Shown: positions 51,134-59,164 of the stretch, one piece after another
Layout of the letters: every line of letters starts with the position of its first letter
How positions within the stretch are numbered: position 1 is the first letter of the stretch
Assembly (NCBI GenBank): GCA_045649405.1
Contig: JAZRPW010000009.1
Location: 12,406-76,405, forward strand
DNA: 64,000 nt
DNA from: RUG11462 sp045649405
Lineage (GTDB): Bacteria; Bacillota; Clostridia; Oscillospirales; Acutalibacteraceae
Direction: 5' to 3'
The notes under the pieces: model-generated
Databases searched by the model: none
What the model saw: only the letters and a program-made list of their open reading frames with translations
Told to the model about the DNA's origin: nothing
Translations under genes and position numbers: made by a program

Positions 51134-52354
51134 TTATCTAATACCGTAGTTTTCGATAATATAGTCCATGTCTTTGTCGCCTCTGCCTGAAAGGTTGATA
51201 AGAATTGAACCGTGTTCCATAGTTTTAGCCAACTTCATACCAAAAGCAACTGCGTGTGAACTTTCAATTGCAGGAATAATCCCTTCCATACGAGCGAGTT
51301 TGAAAAATGCATCAATTGTTTCTTCATCATCAATAACATCATATTTAACTCTGCCGATATCTCGCAAGAAAGCGTGTTCAGGGCCAGATGAAGGATAGTC
51401 AAGACCTGATGCTACTGAATAAACAGGAGCCGGCTCGCCATTTTCGTCTTTTAACATAATACTGTTAAAGCCGTGCATAATTCCTTCTTCGCCGTATTTA
51501 AGACTTGCTGCGTGGTCGCCAAGTTTTGCTCCACGACCAAGTGGTTCAACGCCGTAAATATCAACAGGGTCATTTAAAAATCCTGAGAAAAGACCTGCTG
51601 CATTTGAGCCACCACCAACACAAGCAACAATAGTGTTAGGCAAATGACCTGTCATTTCAATAAACTGTTCCCTCGCTTCAATACCAACCACGCTTTGGAA
51701 ATCTCTAACCATCATAGGAAATGGGTGAGGACCTAAAACAGAGCCAATGCAGTAAATTGTGTTTTCATATTCTTTGCTATAAGCATCAAAAGCCGCGTCA
51801 ACTGCTTCTTTTAAAGTTGCAAGGCCATGAGTAACTTCAACAACGTTTGCGCCTAAAATTTTCATTCTAGCAACGTTTGGTGCTTGTTTTTTAATGTCAA
51901 CCGAGCCCATATAAATATCACACTCAAGACCAAAGTAAGCCGCTGCGGTTGCAAGGGCAACACCGTGTTGACCAGCGCCAGTTTCAGCAATAATCTTTTT
52001 CTTGCCCATATATTTAGCAAGAAGTGCCTCGCCCATGCAGTGATTTAATTTGTGAGCGCCAGAATGGTTTAAGTCTTCACGCTTAGCATAAAGTTGAACT
52101 TTACCGCCGAGTGCGTCAGAAAGTCTTTCAAGATGAGTAACAGGAGTTGGTCTGCCTTGGAATTCTTTTCTAATTCTGCGAAGCTCTGCAATAAATTTTC
52201 TTGATTGACAAATTGAAAAATATGCTTCGGTAATTTCAGCCATGGCGGCTTTTAATTTATCATCAATAAAAACGCCACCATATTTACCAAAATAACCATC
52301 TTTATCAGGGTAATTATTAAAATAAGTTTCAAAATCAACATTGTTAAGTTTCAT
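51134..52354 (-). CDS. trpB: Tryptophan synthase beta chain
   Basis: The protein has 406 residues and an AAAGGAG site. PLP-binding Lys lies in HSGAHKLNH near 100; ETGAGQHG, the phosphate loop VGGGSNAAG, GVEPLGRG and the C-terminal LSGRGDKDMD are all standard for TrpB1. It joins indole (or indole from TrpA) with serine. No trpA or other trp gene is adjacent; a stand-alone trpB suggests salvage of indole or a trpA elsewhere. A T-box leader lies upstream and a short peptide frame lies between leader and gene. Confidence 0.95.
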   Translation of the reverse strand: MKLNNVDFETYFNNYPDKDGYFGKYGGVFIDDKLKAAMAEITEAYFSICQSRKFIAELRRIRKEFQGRPTPVTHLERLSDALGGKVQLYAKREDLNHSGAHKLNHCMGEALLAKYMGKKKIIAETGAGQHGVALATAAAYFGLECDIYMGSVDIKKQAPNVARMKILGANVVEVTHGLATLKEAVDAAFDAYSKEYENTIYCIGSVLGPHPFPMMVRDFQSVVGIEAREQFIEMTGHLPNTIVACVGGGSNAAGLFSGFLNDPVDIYGVEPLGRGAKLGDHAASLKYGEEGIMHGFNSIMLKDENGEPAPVYSVASGLDYPSSGPEHAFLRDIGRVKYDVIDDEETIDAFFKLARMEGIIPAIESSHAVAFGMKLAKTMEHGSILINLSGRGDKDMDYIIENYGIR

Positions 52355-52404
52355 ATTTTTTCTCCTTTTGTAATTCGATAATTATTATTTCTTGAAGATA
52401 AATG

Positions 52405-52437
52405 TCAACCACGCCATCGTTTTGTAAATAAATTCAT
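52405..52437 (-). CDS. Ten-codon leader peptide upstream of trpB
   Basis: An ATG with AAGGAG 7 bases upstream opens the frame MNLFTKRWRG and stops 50 bp before trpB, just after the T-box terminator. It contains one Trp codon near its end. The strong ribosome binding site suggests it is translated. It may be a second, translational control point or a relic of attenuation; this is inference. Confidence 0.45.
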   Translation of the reverse strand: MNLFTKRWRG

Positions 52438-52450
52438 TTTCTTTCTCCTT

Positions 52451-52734
52451 AAAAACAAAAACTGCCCCTTGAATTTTCAAGGGACAGGAAAAAACATTAG
52501 TCCTGCGGTACCACCCAAGTTGATACAAAGTATCCGCTTAATTCTTGTACAAATTTATACAAGTCTGCGCTGATAACGGGAGCAGATTACCCGTTGGCTA
52601 CTACTAATCTTGCGACTTTCGGCCACCCTCAAAAGCCCATTCATTTGAATGACTCTGCCGCTTTGCACCACCCAGCGACTCTCTGCAAAGAATCAAAATC
52701 AAACTACTTACTCTTTATCATAGGTTTAATTTAT
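52451..52734 (-). ncRNA. T-box leader (tRNA-sensing riboswitch) of trpB
   Basis: On the minus strand the leader carries the T-box core GGGTGGTACCGCA (52516-52504) and a stem-III-like hairpin (AACGGGT and CCCGTT). It ends in a terminator of CTGTCCCTTGAA paired with TTCAAGGGGCAG (52487-52462) followed by a T-run. A consensus promoter starts it near 52734. T-boxes read uncharged tRNA through a specifier codon. The downstream trpB makes tRNA-Trp (UGG) the expected ligand, but I could not fold stem I to confirm the specifier. Confidence 0.92.
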
Positions 52735-52740
52735 ATGCTC

Positions 52741-52769
52741 ATTATATTCTTATTTTTTAAAAAAGTCAA
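52741..52769 (-). promoter_or_regulatory. Promoter of the trpB T-box leader
   Basis: On the minus strand, TTGACT and TATAAT are 17 bp apart and lie across the 3' end of the PAP2 gene. Confidence 0.85.
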
Positions 52770-53427
52770 GTATTTTTCTATAACTTTTAAAGGCAATAAG
52801 CTCGGCAATAATACAAATTGGAATTGCCACATAAATGTCAATAACAGAGTGTTGTTTTACAAATGCAACCGAAATGCAAACAAGCACACAAAACGCAACT
52901 AAAAGGGTTTTAACCCAAGTTGACGCCGACTTTTCTTTAATCCAAGAAGACGCAATGCCAATTGAAATTGCAACGTGCATTGAAGGGCAAACGTTTGTGT
53001 TTGTGTCGATTGAATAAATGTATTTAACAAGGTCAACACAGAAATTGTCATTTAAAAACTCTTCCGGACGAAGGTCTTGACGTGAAGGGAAAACAACAAA
53101 AGTAAGCATTGCAATTGCCGAGCAAATTATAATAAACTTCATTAACCCTTTGTAGTTTTCCGGGTTGTAAAACATAAAATATGTAAGCGTGCCAATAATT
53201 AAAAAATACCACAAAACATAAGGCAAGATGAAAAATTCGCAAAACGGAATAACATCATCAAGTGGTGCGTGCATTGGAAAGCATTTTTCGGCAGGTATTA
53301 ACTTTTCTGTTAAAGCAAATAAAACAAAATGAAACACCCAACCAAGTGAATAAAGAAGATGGTTGTACTGCGGTGTTGCAAGTTTTGAAAGTTTAAAATC
53401 TTTAAAATCAACAACGGGTTTTCTCAT
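52750..53427 (-). CDS. PAP2-superfamily membrane phosphatase
   Basis: The protein has 225 residues with about five or six membrane segments. The PAP2 active site appears as PSMH in NVCPSMHVAIS and as the later QHSVIDI, where the two histidines and the Asp form the catalytic core. FPSRQDLRP precedes them as the first motif. Such enzymes dephosphorylate phosphatidic acid, undecaprenyl pyrophosphate or inositol lipids. Substrate specificity cannot be read from the sequence. It stands alone upstream of the T-box leader. Confidence 0.85.
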   Translation of the reverse strand: MRKPVVDFKDFKLSKLATPQYNHLLYSLGWVFHFVLFALTEKLIPAEKCFPMHAPLDDVIPFCEFFILPYVLWYFLIIGTLTYFMFYNPENYKGLMKFIIICSAIAMLTFVVFPSRQDLRPEEFLNDNFCVDLVKYIYSIDTNTNVCPSMHVAISIGIASSWIKEKSASTWVKTLLVAFCVLVCISVAFVKQHSVIDIYVAIPICIIAELIAFKSYRKILDFFKK

Positions 53428-53541
53428 TAATAACGCCTTTCAAAAAATTGAACTATTCCCATTATATGTTTTGAAGTTATAATTGTCAATAATCTTTATT
53501 AAATCTTAACAATTGTTTTGGAAAAATTAATTTTAAAACAA

Positions 53542-53567
53542 AAAACGCACCCATTCGGGTGCGTTTT
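53542..53567. terminator. Terminator of fba
   Basis: AAAACGCACCC and GGGTGCGTTTT pair around ATTC after the fba stop codon. Confidence 0.85.
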
Positions 53568-53580
53568 GAATTGCACAGTT

Positions 53581-54444
53581 TTACGCTTTGCCGATTGAAC
53601 CGAAGAGTTCCATTTTCTCTTTAACTGTAGCTTTGATAGCATCAAAACCAGGAGCGAGAAGTTTTCTTGGGTCAAAGCCTTTGCCTTGCAAGTCTTTGCC
53701 AGCTTCAACATATTCACGAGTAGCAGCAGCGAATGCTAATTGACACTCTGTGTTAACGTTGATTTTTGAAACGCCAAGAGAAATAGCTTTTTTAATCATC
53801 TCTGCAGGAATGCCTGTACCACCGTGGAGTACGAGTGGCATTGTGCCTGTGAGTTCTTGAATTTTAGCCAAAACTTCAAAGTTAAGACCAGCCCAATTTT
53901 CAGGGTATTTACCGTGAATGTTACCGATACCGGCAGCGAGCATTGTTACGCCGAGGTCAGCAATCATTTTACATTCTTCTGGGTCAGCAACTTCGCCGTT
54001 ACCAACAACGCCGTCTTCTTCGCCACCGATTGCGCCAACTTCTGCTTCAAGAGAAAGGCCTAACTTTTCACAAGTTTCAACCAATTCTTTTGTTTTTGCC
54101 AAGTTTTCTTCGATTGGGTAGTGTGAACCGTCAAACATAACAGATGAGAAACCTGCTTCGATACAAGCTTTAGCGCCTTCGTATGAGCCGTGGTCAAGGT
54201 GAAGAGCAACCGGAACAGTAATGCCGAGTTCGTCAATCATACCGTTAACCATACCTACAACTGTTTTGTAGCCGCACATATATTTACCTGCGCCTTCAGA
54301 AACACCGAGGATTACAGGTGATTTTAATTCCTCTGCGGTTAAAAGAATGGCTTTTGTCCATTCAAGGTTGTTGATGTTGAATTGACCAACAGCATATTTA
54401 CCAGCTTTAGCCTTGTTCAACATATCTTTTGCTGAAACTAACAT
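53581..54444 (-). CDS. fba: Class II fructose-bisphosphate aldolase
   Basis: The protein has 287 residues. Zinc and catalytic motifs are visible: ALHLDHGSYE near 80, SVMFDGSHYP, the acidic EAEVGAIGG, IGNIHGKYP, and LVLHGGTGIP near 205, with NVNTECQLAF at the phosphate site. It cleaves fructose-1,6-bisphosphate to triose phosphates in glycolysis. It is a single-gene unit with a good promoter, a GGAGGA site and a terminator; the codon use is that of a highly expressed gene. Confidence 0.96.
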   Translation of the reverse strand: MLVSAKDMLNKAKAGKYAVGQFNINNLEWTKAILLTAEELKSPVILGVSEGAGKYMCGYKTVVGMVNGMIDELGITVPVALHLDHGSYEGAKACIEAGFSSVMFDGSHYPIEENLAKTKELVETCEKLGLSLEAEVGAIGGEEDGVVGNGEVADPEECKMIADLGVTMLAAGIGNIHGKYPENWAGLNFEVLAKIQELTGTMPLVLHGGTGIPAEMIKKAISLGVSKINVNTECQLAFAAATREYVEAGKDLQGKGFDPRKLLAPGFDAIKATVKEKMELFGSIGKA

Positions 54445-54480
54445 TTAATTTGTCCTCCAAATATTTTAATTGTTAGATAC

Positions 54481-54509
54481 ATTATAGACTAAAGTTTCAA
54501 AAAAATCAA
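54481..54509 (-). promoter_or_regulatory. Promoter of fba
   Basis: On the minus strand, TTGATT and TATAAT are 17 bp apart, 37 bp before the ATG. Confidence 0.75.
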
Positions 54510-54547
54510 TGTTTTTAACGCATTTTTTTAAAATTTTACAAATAAAA

Positions 54548-54577
54548 AATCCAACCCCAAAAACTGAGGTTGGAATT
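54548..54577 (-). terminator. Terminator of the FN3 lipoprotein gene
   Basis: AATCCAACC pairs with GGTTGGAATT (one bulge); on the minus strand a T-run follows. Confidence 0.7.
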
Positions 54578-54593
54578 TTTGTAACATAATTAA

Positions 54594-55802
54594 TTAAGCA
54601 TAGATAATTTTGTAAGATTTGCTGAAATTACCATAAACTTTTTTGTTTCCTGATTTAACAAATTTTCTAACTTTAACATAGTAAACTTTTGTTGTGTCAA
54701 GGCCTTTGATTACTGTTTTTGCAGTTTTTGTGTTAACTGTTTTAGCGCCTTTAAAGTTTTTGTTTGTTGAATATTTAATTTGATAACCATCAACTGTTTT
54801 GTCAAACTTTTTAACTTTAATTGTCATTGTGTCTTTTTTGAGTGACAATTTAACGCTTGGTTTACTTGTCAAATCAGCAACTTTAATTGATTTTGCAGAA
54901 GAGCAAGCGCCTTCTAAATCAAACTCGCTATCTTTGTAATAAGCTTTAACTCTGTAAGAATAAGTTTTGCCAGCTTCAACCTTTTTGTCAACAATGTAAG
55001 GTCTCATATTAAAGTCATAGTTAAGTGACAAATAACCAACTTTTTCAAGTTTTGCCCATTCGCCGTTACCAACTTTTCGCTCAACAATATAACCACTAAT
55101 AAAGCCGCCTTCTGCTTCTTTCCAACTAATTGCTAAAGCATTTGCTTTTTTGTAATTAACTTTTACTTTTTTAACTTTTTTAGGTGTGCATTGTTTTTTA
55201 GCCATTTCTTTAATAACAGCGGATTTGTCTTCTGCTTTTGTCCAATCATCAGTTGATTTTTCTGTGATTGCGTAAATATATTTGCCGTCCATTGTTTCAT
55301 CAAATGAAATGGTGTAATCATCAACTTTTGTAGCGTTTGTTTCAACAACTTTATAAGGAAGTGTGAAAATCAATTCAACATGCATATTAATGCCTGCTTG
55401 GTCAACAAAAACTTCTGTGTCAGCATCTGCTTCAAAACCAGTTGCATAAAGCCAAAAATCGGTTGTTGTGAAATGATTTGGTGTTTCTAAAGACAATGCG
55501 AAGTCTTCAATGGTCATTTCTTCATCTTCGCTGTCTTCCATATAGTAATAATATTTAACACCGTCAATTTCTTGTGTCCAACCTTTTTTGTTAGAGGTTT
55601 TGATAATGTCGTCCATTGCTGTGTCATCTTTCATAGCATCTTCAAGTGCAATAGCTTCTGCTTCGGTAAAAGCATATTTAATTTGCATTGTAACTTTGCC
55701 ATCTTCAGTAATTTTTATTGTTTCATAAAGAGTACAACTACAAAGAGCAACACACATTACAATTGCAAGAATAAGTGCGGTTAATTTTTTCAAAGTTTTC
55801 AT
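54594..55802 (-). CDS. Lipoprotein with two fibronectin-III-like domains
   Basis: The protein has 402 residues from the ATG at 55802 (GGAGG upstream). The signal peptide ends in the lipobox VALCSC. Residues about 25-195 are a domain I do not recognise (TLYETIKITEDGKVTMQIKY.., YYYMEDSEDEEM). Two FN3-like modules follow, with VNYKKANALAISWKEAEGG and YSYRVKAYY in the first and TMTIKVKKFDKTVDGYQIKY in the second. These modules also appear in the GH105 proteins of this window. It is probably a surface-exposed binding protein. Its promoter contains a dyad that may be an operator. Confidence 0.8.
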   Translation of the reverse strand: MKTLKKLTALILAIVMCVALCSCTLYETIKITEDGKVTMQIKYAFTEAEAIALEDAMKDDTAMDDIIKTSNKKGWTQEIDGVKYYYYMEDSEDEEMTIEDFALSLETPNHFTTTDFWLYATGFEADADTEVFVDQAGINMHVELIFTLPYKVVETNATKVDDYTISFDETMDGKYIYAITEKSTDDWTKAEDKSAVIKEMAKKQCTPKKVKKVKVNYKKANALAISWKEAEGGFISGYIVERKVGNGEWAKLEKVGYLSLNYDFNMRPYIVDKKVEAGKTYSYRVKAYYKDSEFDLEGACSSAKSIKVADLTSKPSVKLSLKKDTMTIKVKKFDKTVDGYQIKYSTNKNFKGAKTVNTKTAKTVIKGLDTTKVYYVKVRKFVKSGNKKVYGNFSKSYKIIYA

Positions 55803-55831
55803 TTTGTTTACCTCCAATACTTTGTGGCTAC

Positions 55832-55860
55832 ATTATACGACAACTTAATTATGTTGTCAA
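55832..55860 (-). promoter_or_regulatory. Promoter with embedded dyad, FN3 lipoprotein gene
   Basis: On the minus strand, TTGACA and TATAAT, both perfect, are 17 bp apart. GACAAC (55839-55844) and GTTGTC (55853-55858) form an inverted repeat across the -35 and the spacer, a typical place for a repressor to bind. Confidence 0.8.
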
Positions 55861-55927
55861 TGATTTTTTTACTTTTTTTAGCAGTGGTTCATATAATAAT
55901 AAAAATGGCTAAAGGAGAGATTTTTTA

Positions 55928-57754
55928 ATGTGTTCAATTTGTGGATTAATTGATTTTTACAACACGCTTGAAAACAAAAGGCAGATAGCAGAAACAATGG
56001 GCAAAACAATGAAACATCGTGGCGTTGATGACGACGGTGTTTTTGAGTTTGATTTTGGCGCTTTTCAACATAACCGATTAGCAGTAATGGACGTTGAAAA
56101 TGGCAAGCAACCAATGAGCATCAAGTTTGGTGGGTTTACTTATACAATTTGTTACAACGGCGAAATTTACAACTGGCAAGAACTTAAAGCAGATTTAATT
56201 GCAAAAGGTGTCAAATTCAAAACAAATTGCGACACCGAAGTGGTGCTTTACAGTTATATTATATATGGTAAAGAGTGCGCCGAAAAATTAAACGGCATTT
56301 TTGCTTTTGCAGTTTATGATGAAAAAGAAAATTATGTTTATCTTGCAAGGGACAGATTTGGAATAAAACCGTTTTTCTATTCGTTTGTAGGTAGTACATT
56401 TTATTTTGCAAGTGAAATCAAAGCGCTTTTGTCGGTTGATGAAATAAAACCCAAAATTGACAAACTTGGAATGTGGCAACTTTTATTTTTGTCGCCAATA
56501 ACACTCGAAGGCAAAACAGTTTTCAAAAACATTTTGCAAATTAAACCAGGGTGTTGTGGCACATTTTCAAAAGAAGGTTTGTTACTTTATAAATATTTTG
56601 AACTCACTCCAGAAAAATTAGACATAACCCCAAGTGAAGCGGCAAGAGAAACAAAACGGCTTCTTTTAGACATTGTAAAAAGACAAATTGTGTCAGACGT
56701 GCCACTTTGCACATTTTTATCAGGTGGGCTTGATTCTTCGGTGTTGTCAGCGCTTGCATCAAGAGAATATAAACAAAACGGCAAAACACTTTCAACCTAT
56801 TCATTTGAATATGAAGACAACAAGAAAAATTTTAAAAATTCACTTTTTCAACCACAAGGCGATGATGAATTTGCGGTGTATTTAGCAGATTTTCTTGGCA
56901 CAAACCACACCGTTTTAACAGTACCAACCAAAACCGTGGCAGATTATTTGCCTTTGGCCGTTTTTCATCGTGATTTTCCGGGCCAAGCAGATATTGACTC
57001 TTCGCTTTTGTATTTTTGTAAAGAAGTTAAGAAAAATCACACCGTTGCAATGAGTGGCGAATGTTCAGATGAAATTTTTGGTGGATACCCTTGGTTTTAT
57101 CGTCAAGAAATGCTTTATTCTGACTTTTTCCCATTTGTGCACGACCCATTTGCAAGGGCAAATTTGTTTGACAAGAAAAAAGTCAGCGCCAATGAAGGTT
57201 ATGACTATCTTTCAAGAGTTTACAAAGCCGACATTGAGTCGGTAAAATTGCTTGAAAGCGACAGCGAGCAAAGCAAAACTGCAAGAATTGCAACGCATTT
57301 GTCGGTTAAGTATTTTATGACCAATTTGTTAGAACGCAAAGACAGAATGAGTATGGCTTCTTCGCTTGAAGTTAGAGTGCCTTTTGCTGACCATCGCCTT
57401 GCGCAGTTTGTTTATAATGTGCCTTGGGAAATCAAGTTTGAAAACGGCGTTGAAAAAGCACTTTTGCGAAACGCTTGTGCTGATATTTTGCCGGATAAAA
57501 TCTTGTGGCGCAAAAAGTCGCCTTACCCAAAAACTCACAACCCACTTTATGAAAATTTAGTTAGCGAAATGTTAGAAAAAAGGTTAAAACAAGACGATTC
57601 ACGCATTGCTGGGCTTTTAGATTTTGACACCTATAAAACGCTAAAACAAAAGGAGAATATAACCTGGTTTGGCCAGTTAATGCAAAAGCCACAACTTCTT
57701 GCTTGGATTTTGCAACTTGACTACTTTTTGAGTGATTACGACTGTTTGATTTAA
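55928..57754 (+). CDS. asnB: Asparagine synthetase, glutamine-hydrolysing
   Basis: The protein has 608 residues with AAAGGAG upstream. The N-terminal glutaminase domain begins MCSICG with Cys2 as nucleophile, then MKHRGVDDDG, HNRLAVMD and CYNGEIYNW. The synthetase domain has the ATP pyrophosphatase loop LSGGLDSS near 267, GECSDEIFGGYPW, and ERKDRMSMASSLEVRVPFAD. It makes asparagine from aspartate, ATP and glutamine. The stop codon at 57754 touches the upstream region of the CE2 gene, but that gene has its own promoter. Confidence 0.95.
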   Translation: MCSICGLIDFYNTLENKRQIAETMGKTMKHRGVDDDGVFEFDFGAFQHNRLAVMDVENGKQPMSIKFGGFTYTICYNGEIYNWQELKADLIAKGVKFKTNCDTEVVLYSYIIYGKECAEKLNGIFAFAVYDEKENYVYLARDRFGIKPFFYSFVGSTFYFASEIKALLSVDEIKPKIDKLGMWQLLFLSPITLEGKTVFKNILQIKPGCCGTFSKEGLLLYKYFELTPEKLDITPSEAARETKRLLLDIVKRQIVSDVPLCTFLSGGLDSSVLSALASREYKQNGKTLSTYSFEYEDNKKNFKNSLFQPQGDDEFAVYLADFLGTNHTVLTVPTKTVADYLPLAVFHRDFPGQADIDSSLLYFCKEVKKNHTVAMSGECSDEIFGGYPWFYRQEMLYSDFFPFVHDPFARANLFDKKKVSANEGYDYLSRVYKADIESVKLLESDSEQSKTARIATHLSVKYFMTNLLERKDRMSMASSLEVRVPFADHRLAQFVYNVPWEIKFENGVEKALLRNACADILPDKILWRKKSPYPKTHNPLYENLVSEMLEKRLKQDDSRIAGLLDFDTYKTLKQKENITWFGQLMQKPQLLAWILQLDYFLSDYDCLI

Positions 57755-57757
57755 TGC

Positions 57758-57785
57758 TTGAAAAATTTGAGTTTTGTGATAAAAT
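57758..57785 (+). promoter_or_regulatory. Promoter of the first dockerin-CE2 gene
   Basis: TTGAAA and TAAAAT are 16 bp apart, 28 bp before the ATG at 57814. Confidence 0.65.
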
Positions 57786-57813
57786 GGAAGTAGAAAACCA
57801 AAGGAGTAAAAAA

Positions 57814-59094
57814 ATGAGAAAATTTATTTGTTTTATGTTGTCAATTGTTGTTGCGTTTGGCACATTTAGTTTTGTGGCAATTGCTAACACCACAAACCCA
57901 TTAGGCGATGTTAACGACAACGGTGTTGTTGAAATGGGCGACTTGTTTTTGGCAAGAAAACGAATGGCTAATATCGTTACAAATTTAGATATTAACAGAG
58001 ACCATTTAGACGTTAATGCCGACGGCAAATTAACAGCGATTGATGTTTTGGGTTTGCGTCAACACCTTGCTAAAAAGAAGTTGATTGTGCCAACAAATTT
58101 CAAGTTCATTTCAACGCTCAAAAATTCTATGAATTTATATGGCAGAGCGCAGTTTGCTGATGATGGTAGGTCGATTTTGCTTTCTCAAACTGCGGCTGGT
58201 TTTGAATTTGCCGCTGACTGCCAAGGTGACCTTGAAATCAATGTGGTAACATCGGTCCAAGGCAAGTTGAATATAACTGTTGATGATGACTTTGACAATG
58301 CATTTGTGGTTGATATTGCTTCAAACACAACAAAGTACAAGGTTGAAACAAATTTAGAAAAAGGCGAGCATACATTTTTAATTCAAAAAGCAACCGAATT
58401 TTCTCAAAATCCAAGATATGAAATCACAGGCATTGCTTTTGAAGGCAGTCCTGCTGGCAAAAAGCCATATGAATCAGACAAAAGAATTGAGTTTTATGGC
58501 GACTCTATAACAAGTGGCTCTGGCAATTTGGTGCCAAACGGCTCAAACGAAGTGGCTTGGAAAGCACAAAACGGTTGTCAGACCTATGCTTCTTTTACTG
58601 CTCAAGCTTTGGGCGCAGATTACGCAGTAGCGTCTGCTTCTGGCCACGGCATCACTGGTGGTTGGAACAATTTTGTAAACAAACTTTCAACCTATTCAGA
58701 ATATACACTTGTTGATGAAAAAACACCTTGGTCAAGAGTGGATTATGACGCTGACTTGATTGTTATTAATATGGGCACAAACGACCATCATAGAGATGGT
58801 AACAATTTAGATGTAGAAGGTTACACAAAAGCATGTGGCGACCTTGTTGAAAAAATGCGTTCAGAAAACGAAGACGTTGAAATTTTGTGGATTATTGGTA
58901 TGATGAACATTCCTGAAAGCGCACCAATAATTTCTGCATTAAAATCGCTTGATGAAAAGTATGATTATGTGAGATTTCACAGATTAGAAGCCAAACAAAA
59001 CGGTGGTGGCGCACACCCAACTGTTGAAGACCACAAATACCACGCACAAAAACTAATTGAAAAAATTAATGAGTATTATCCTAATATGTTTTAA
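57814..59094 (+). CDS. Dockerin-bearing carbohydrate esterase, family CE2 type (copy 1)
   Basis: The protein has 426 residues from the ATG at 57814, which follows AAAGGAG; the open frame from 57754 includes the promoter. After a signal peptide (ending AIA) comes a type I dockerin (about 30-90) with two calcium loops, LGDVNDNGVVEMGDL and HLDVNADGKLTAIDV. A CE2 jelly roll (about 95-215) follows, then an SGNH esterase: Ser in IEFYGDSITSGSGN, NMGTND, and His in GGGAHPTVEDHKYH. CE2 enzymes remove acetyl groups from plant polysaccharides. The dockerin predicts attachment to a cohesin scaffold. A paralogue follows. Confidence 0.9.
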   Translation: MRKFICFMLSIVVAFGTFSFVAIANTTNPLGDVNDNGVVEMGDLFLARKRMANIVTNLDINRDHLDVNADGKLTAIDVLGLRQHLAKKKLIVPTNFKFISTLKNSMNLYGRAQFADDGRSILLSQTAAGFEFAADCQGDLEINVVTSVQGKLNITVDDDFDNAFVVDIASNTTKYKVETNLEKGEHTFLIQKATEFSQNPRYEITGIAFEGSPAGKKPYESDKRIEFYGDSITSGSGNLVPNGSNEVAWKAQNGCQTYASFTAQALGADYAVASASGHGITGGWNNFVNKLSTYSEYTLVDEKTPWSRVDYDADLIVINMGTNDHHRDGNNLDVEGYTKACGDLVEKMRSENEDVEILWIIGMMNIPESAPIISALKSLDEKYDYVRFHRLEAKQNGGGAHPTVEDHKYHAQKLIEKINEYYPNMF

Positions 59095-59097
59095 TAC

Positions 59098-59126
59098 TTG
59101 AAAAATTATTTTTTATATGTTAATAT
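59098..59126 (+). promoter_or_regulatory. Promoter of the second dockerin-CE2 gene
   Basis: TTGAAA and TAATAT are 17 bp apart, 38 bp before the ATG. Confidence 0.65.
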
Positions 59127-59164
59127 AAAAACACACAGAAAATTAAATCCAAGGAGTATTTATT

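Noticed and set aside
52594..52902. Plus-strand open frame over the T-box leader and the PAP2 end
   Set aside because: It overlaps a clear minus-strand T-box, promoter and PAP2 coding sequence and has no ribosome binding site.
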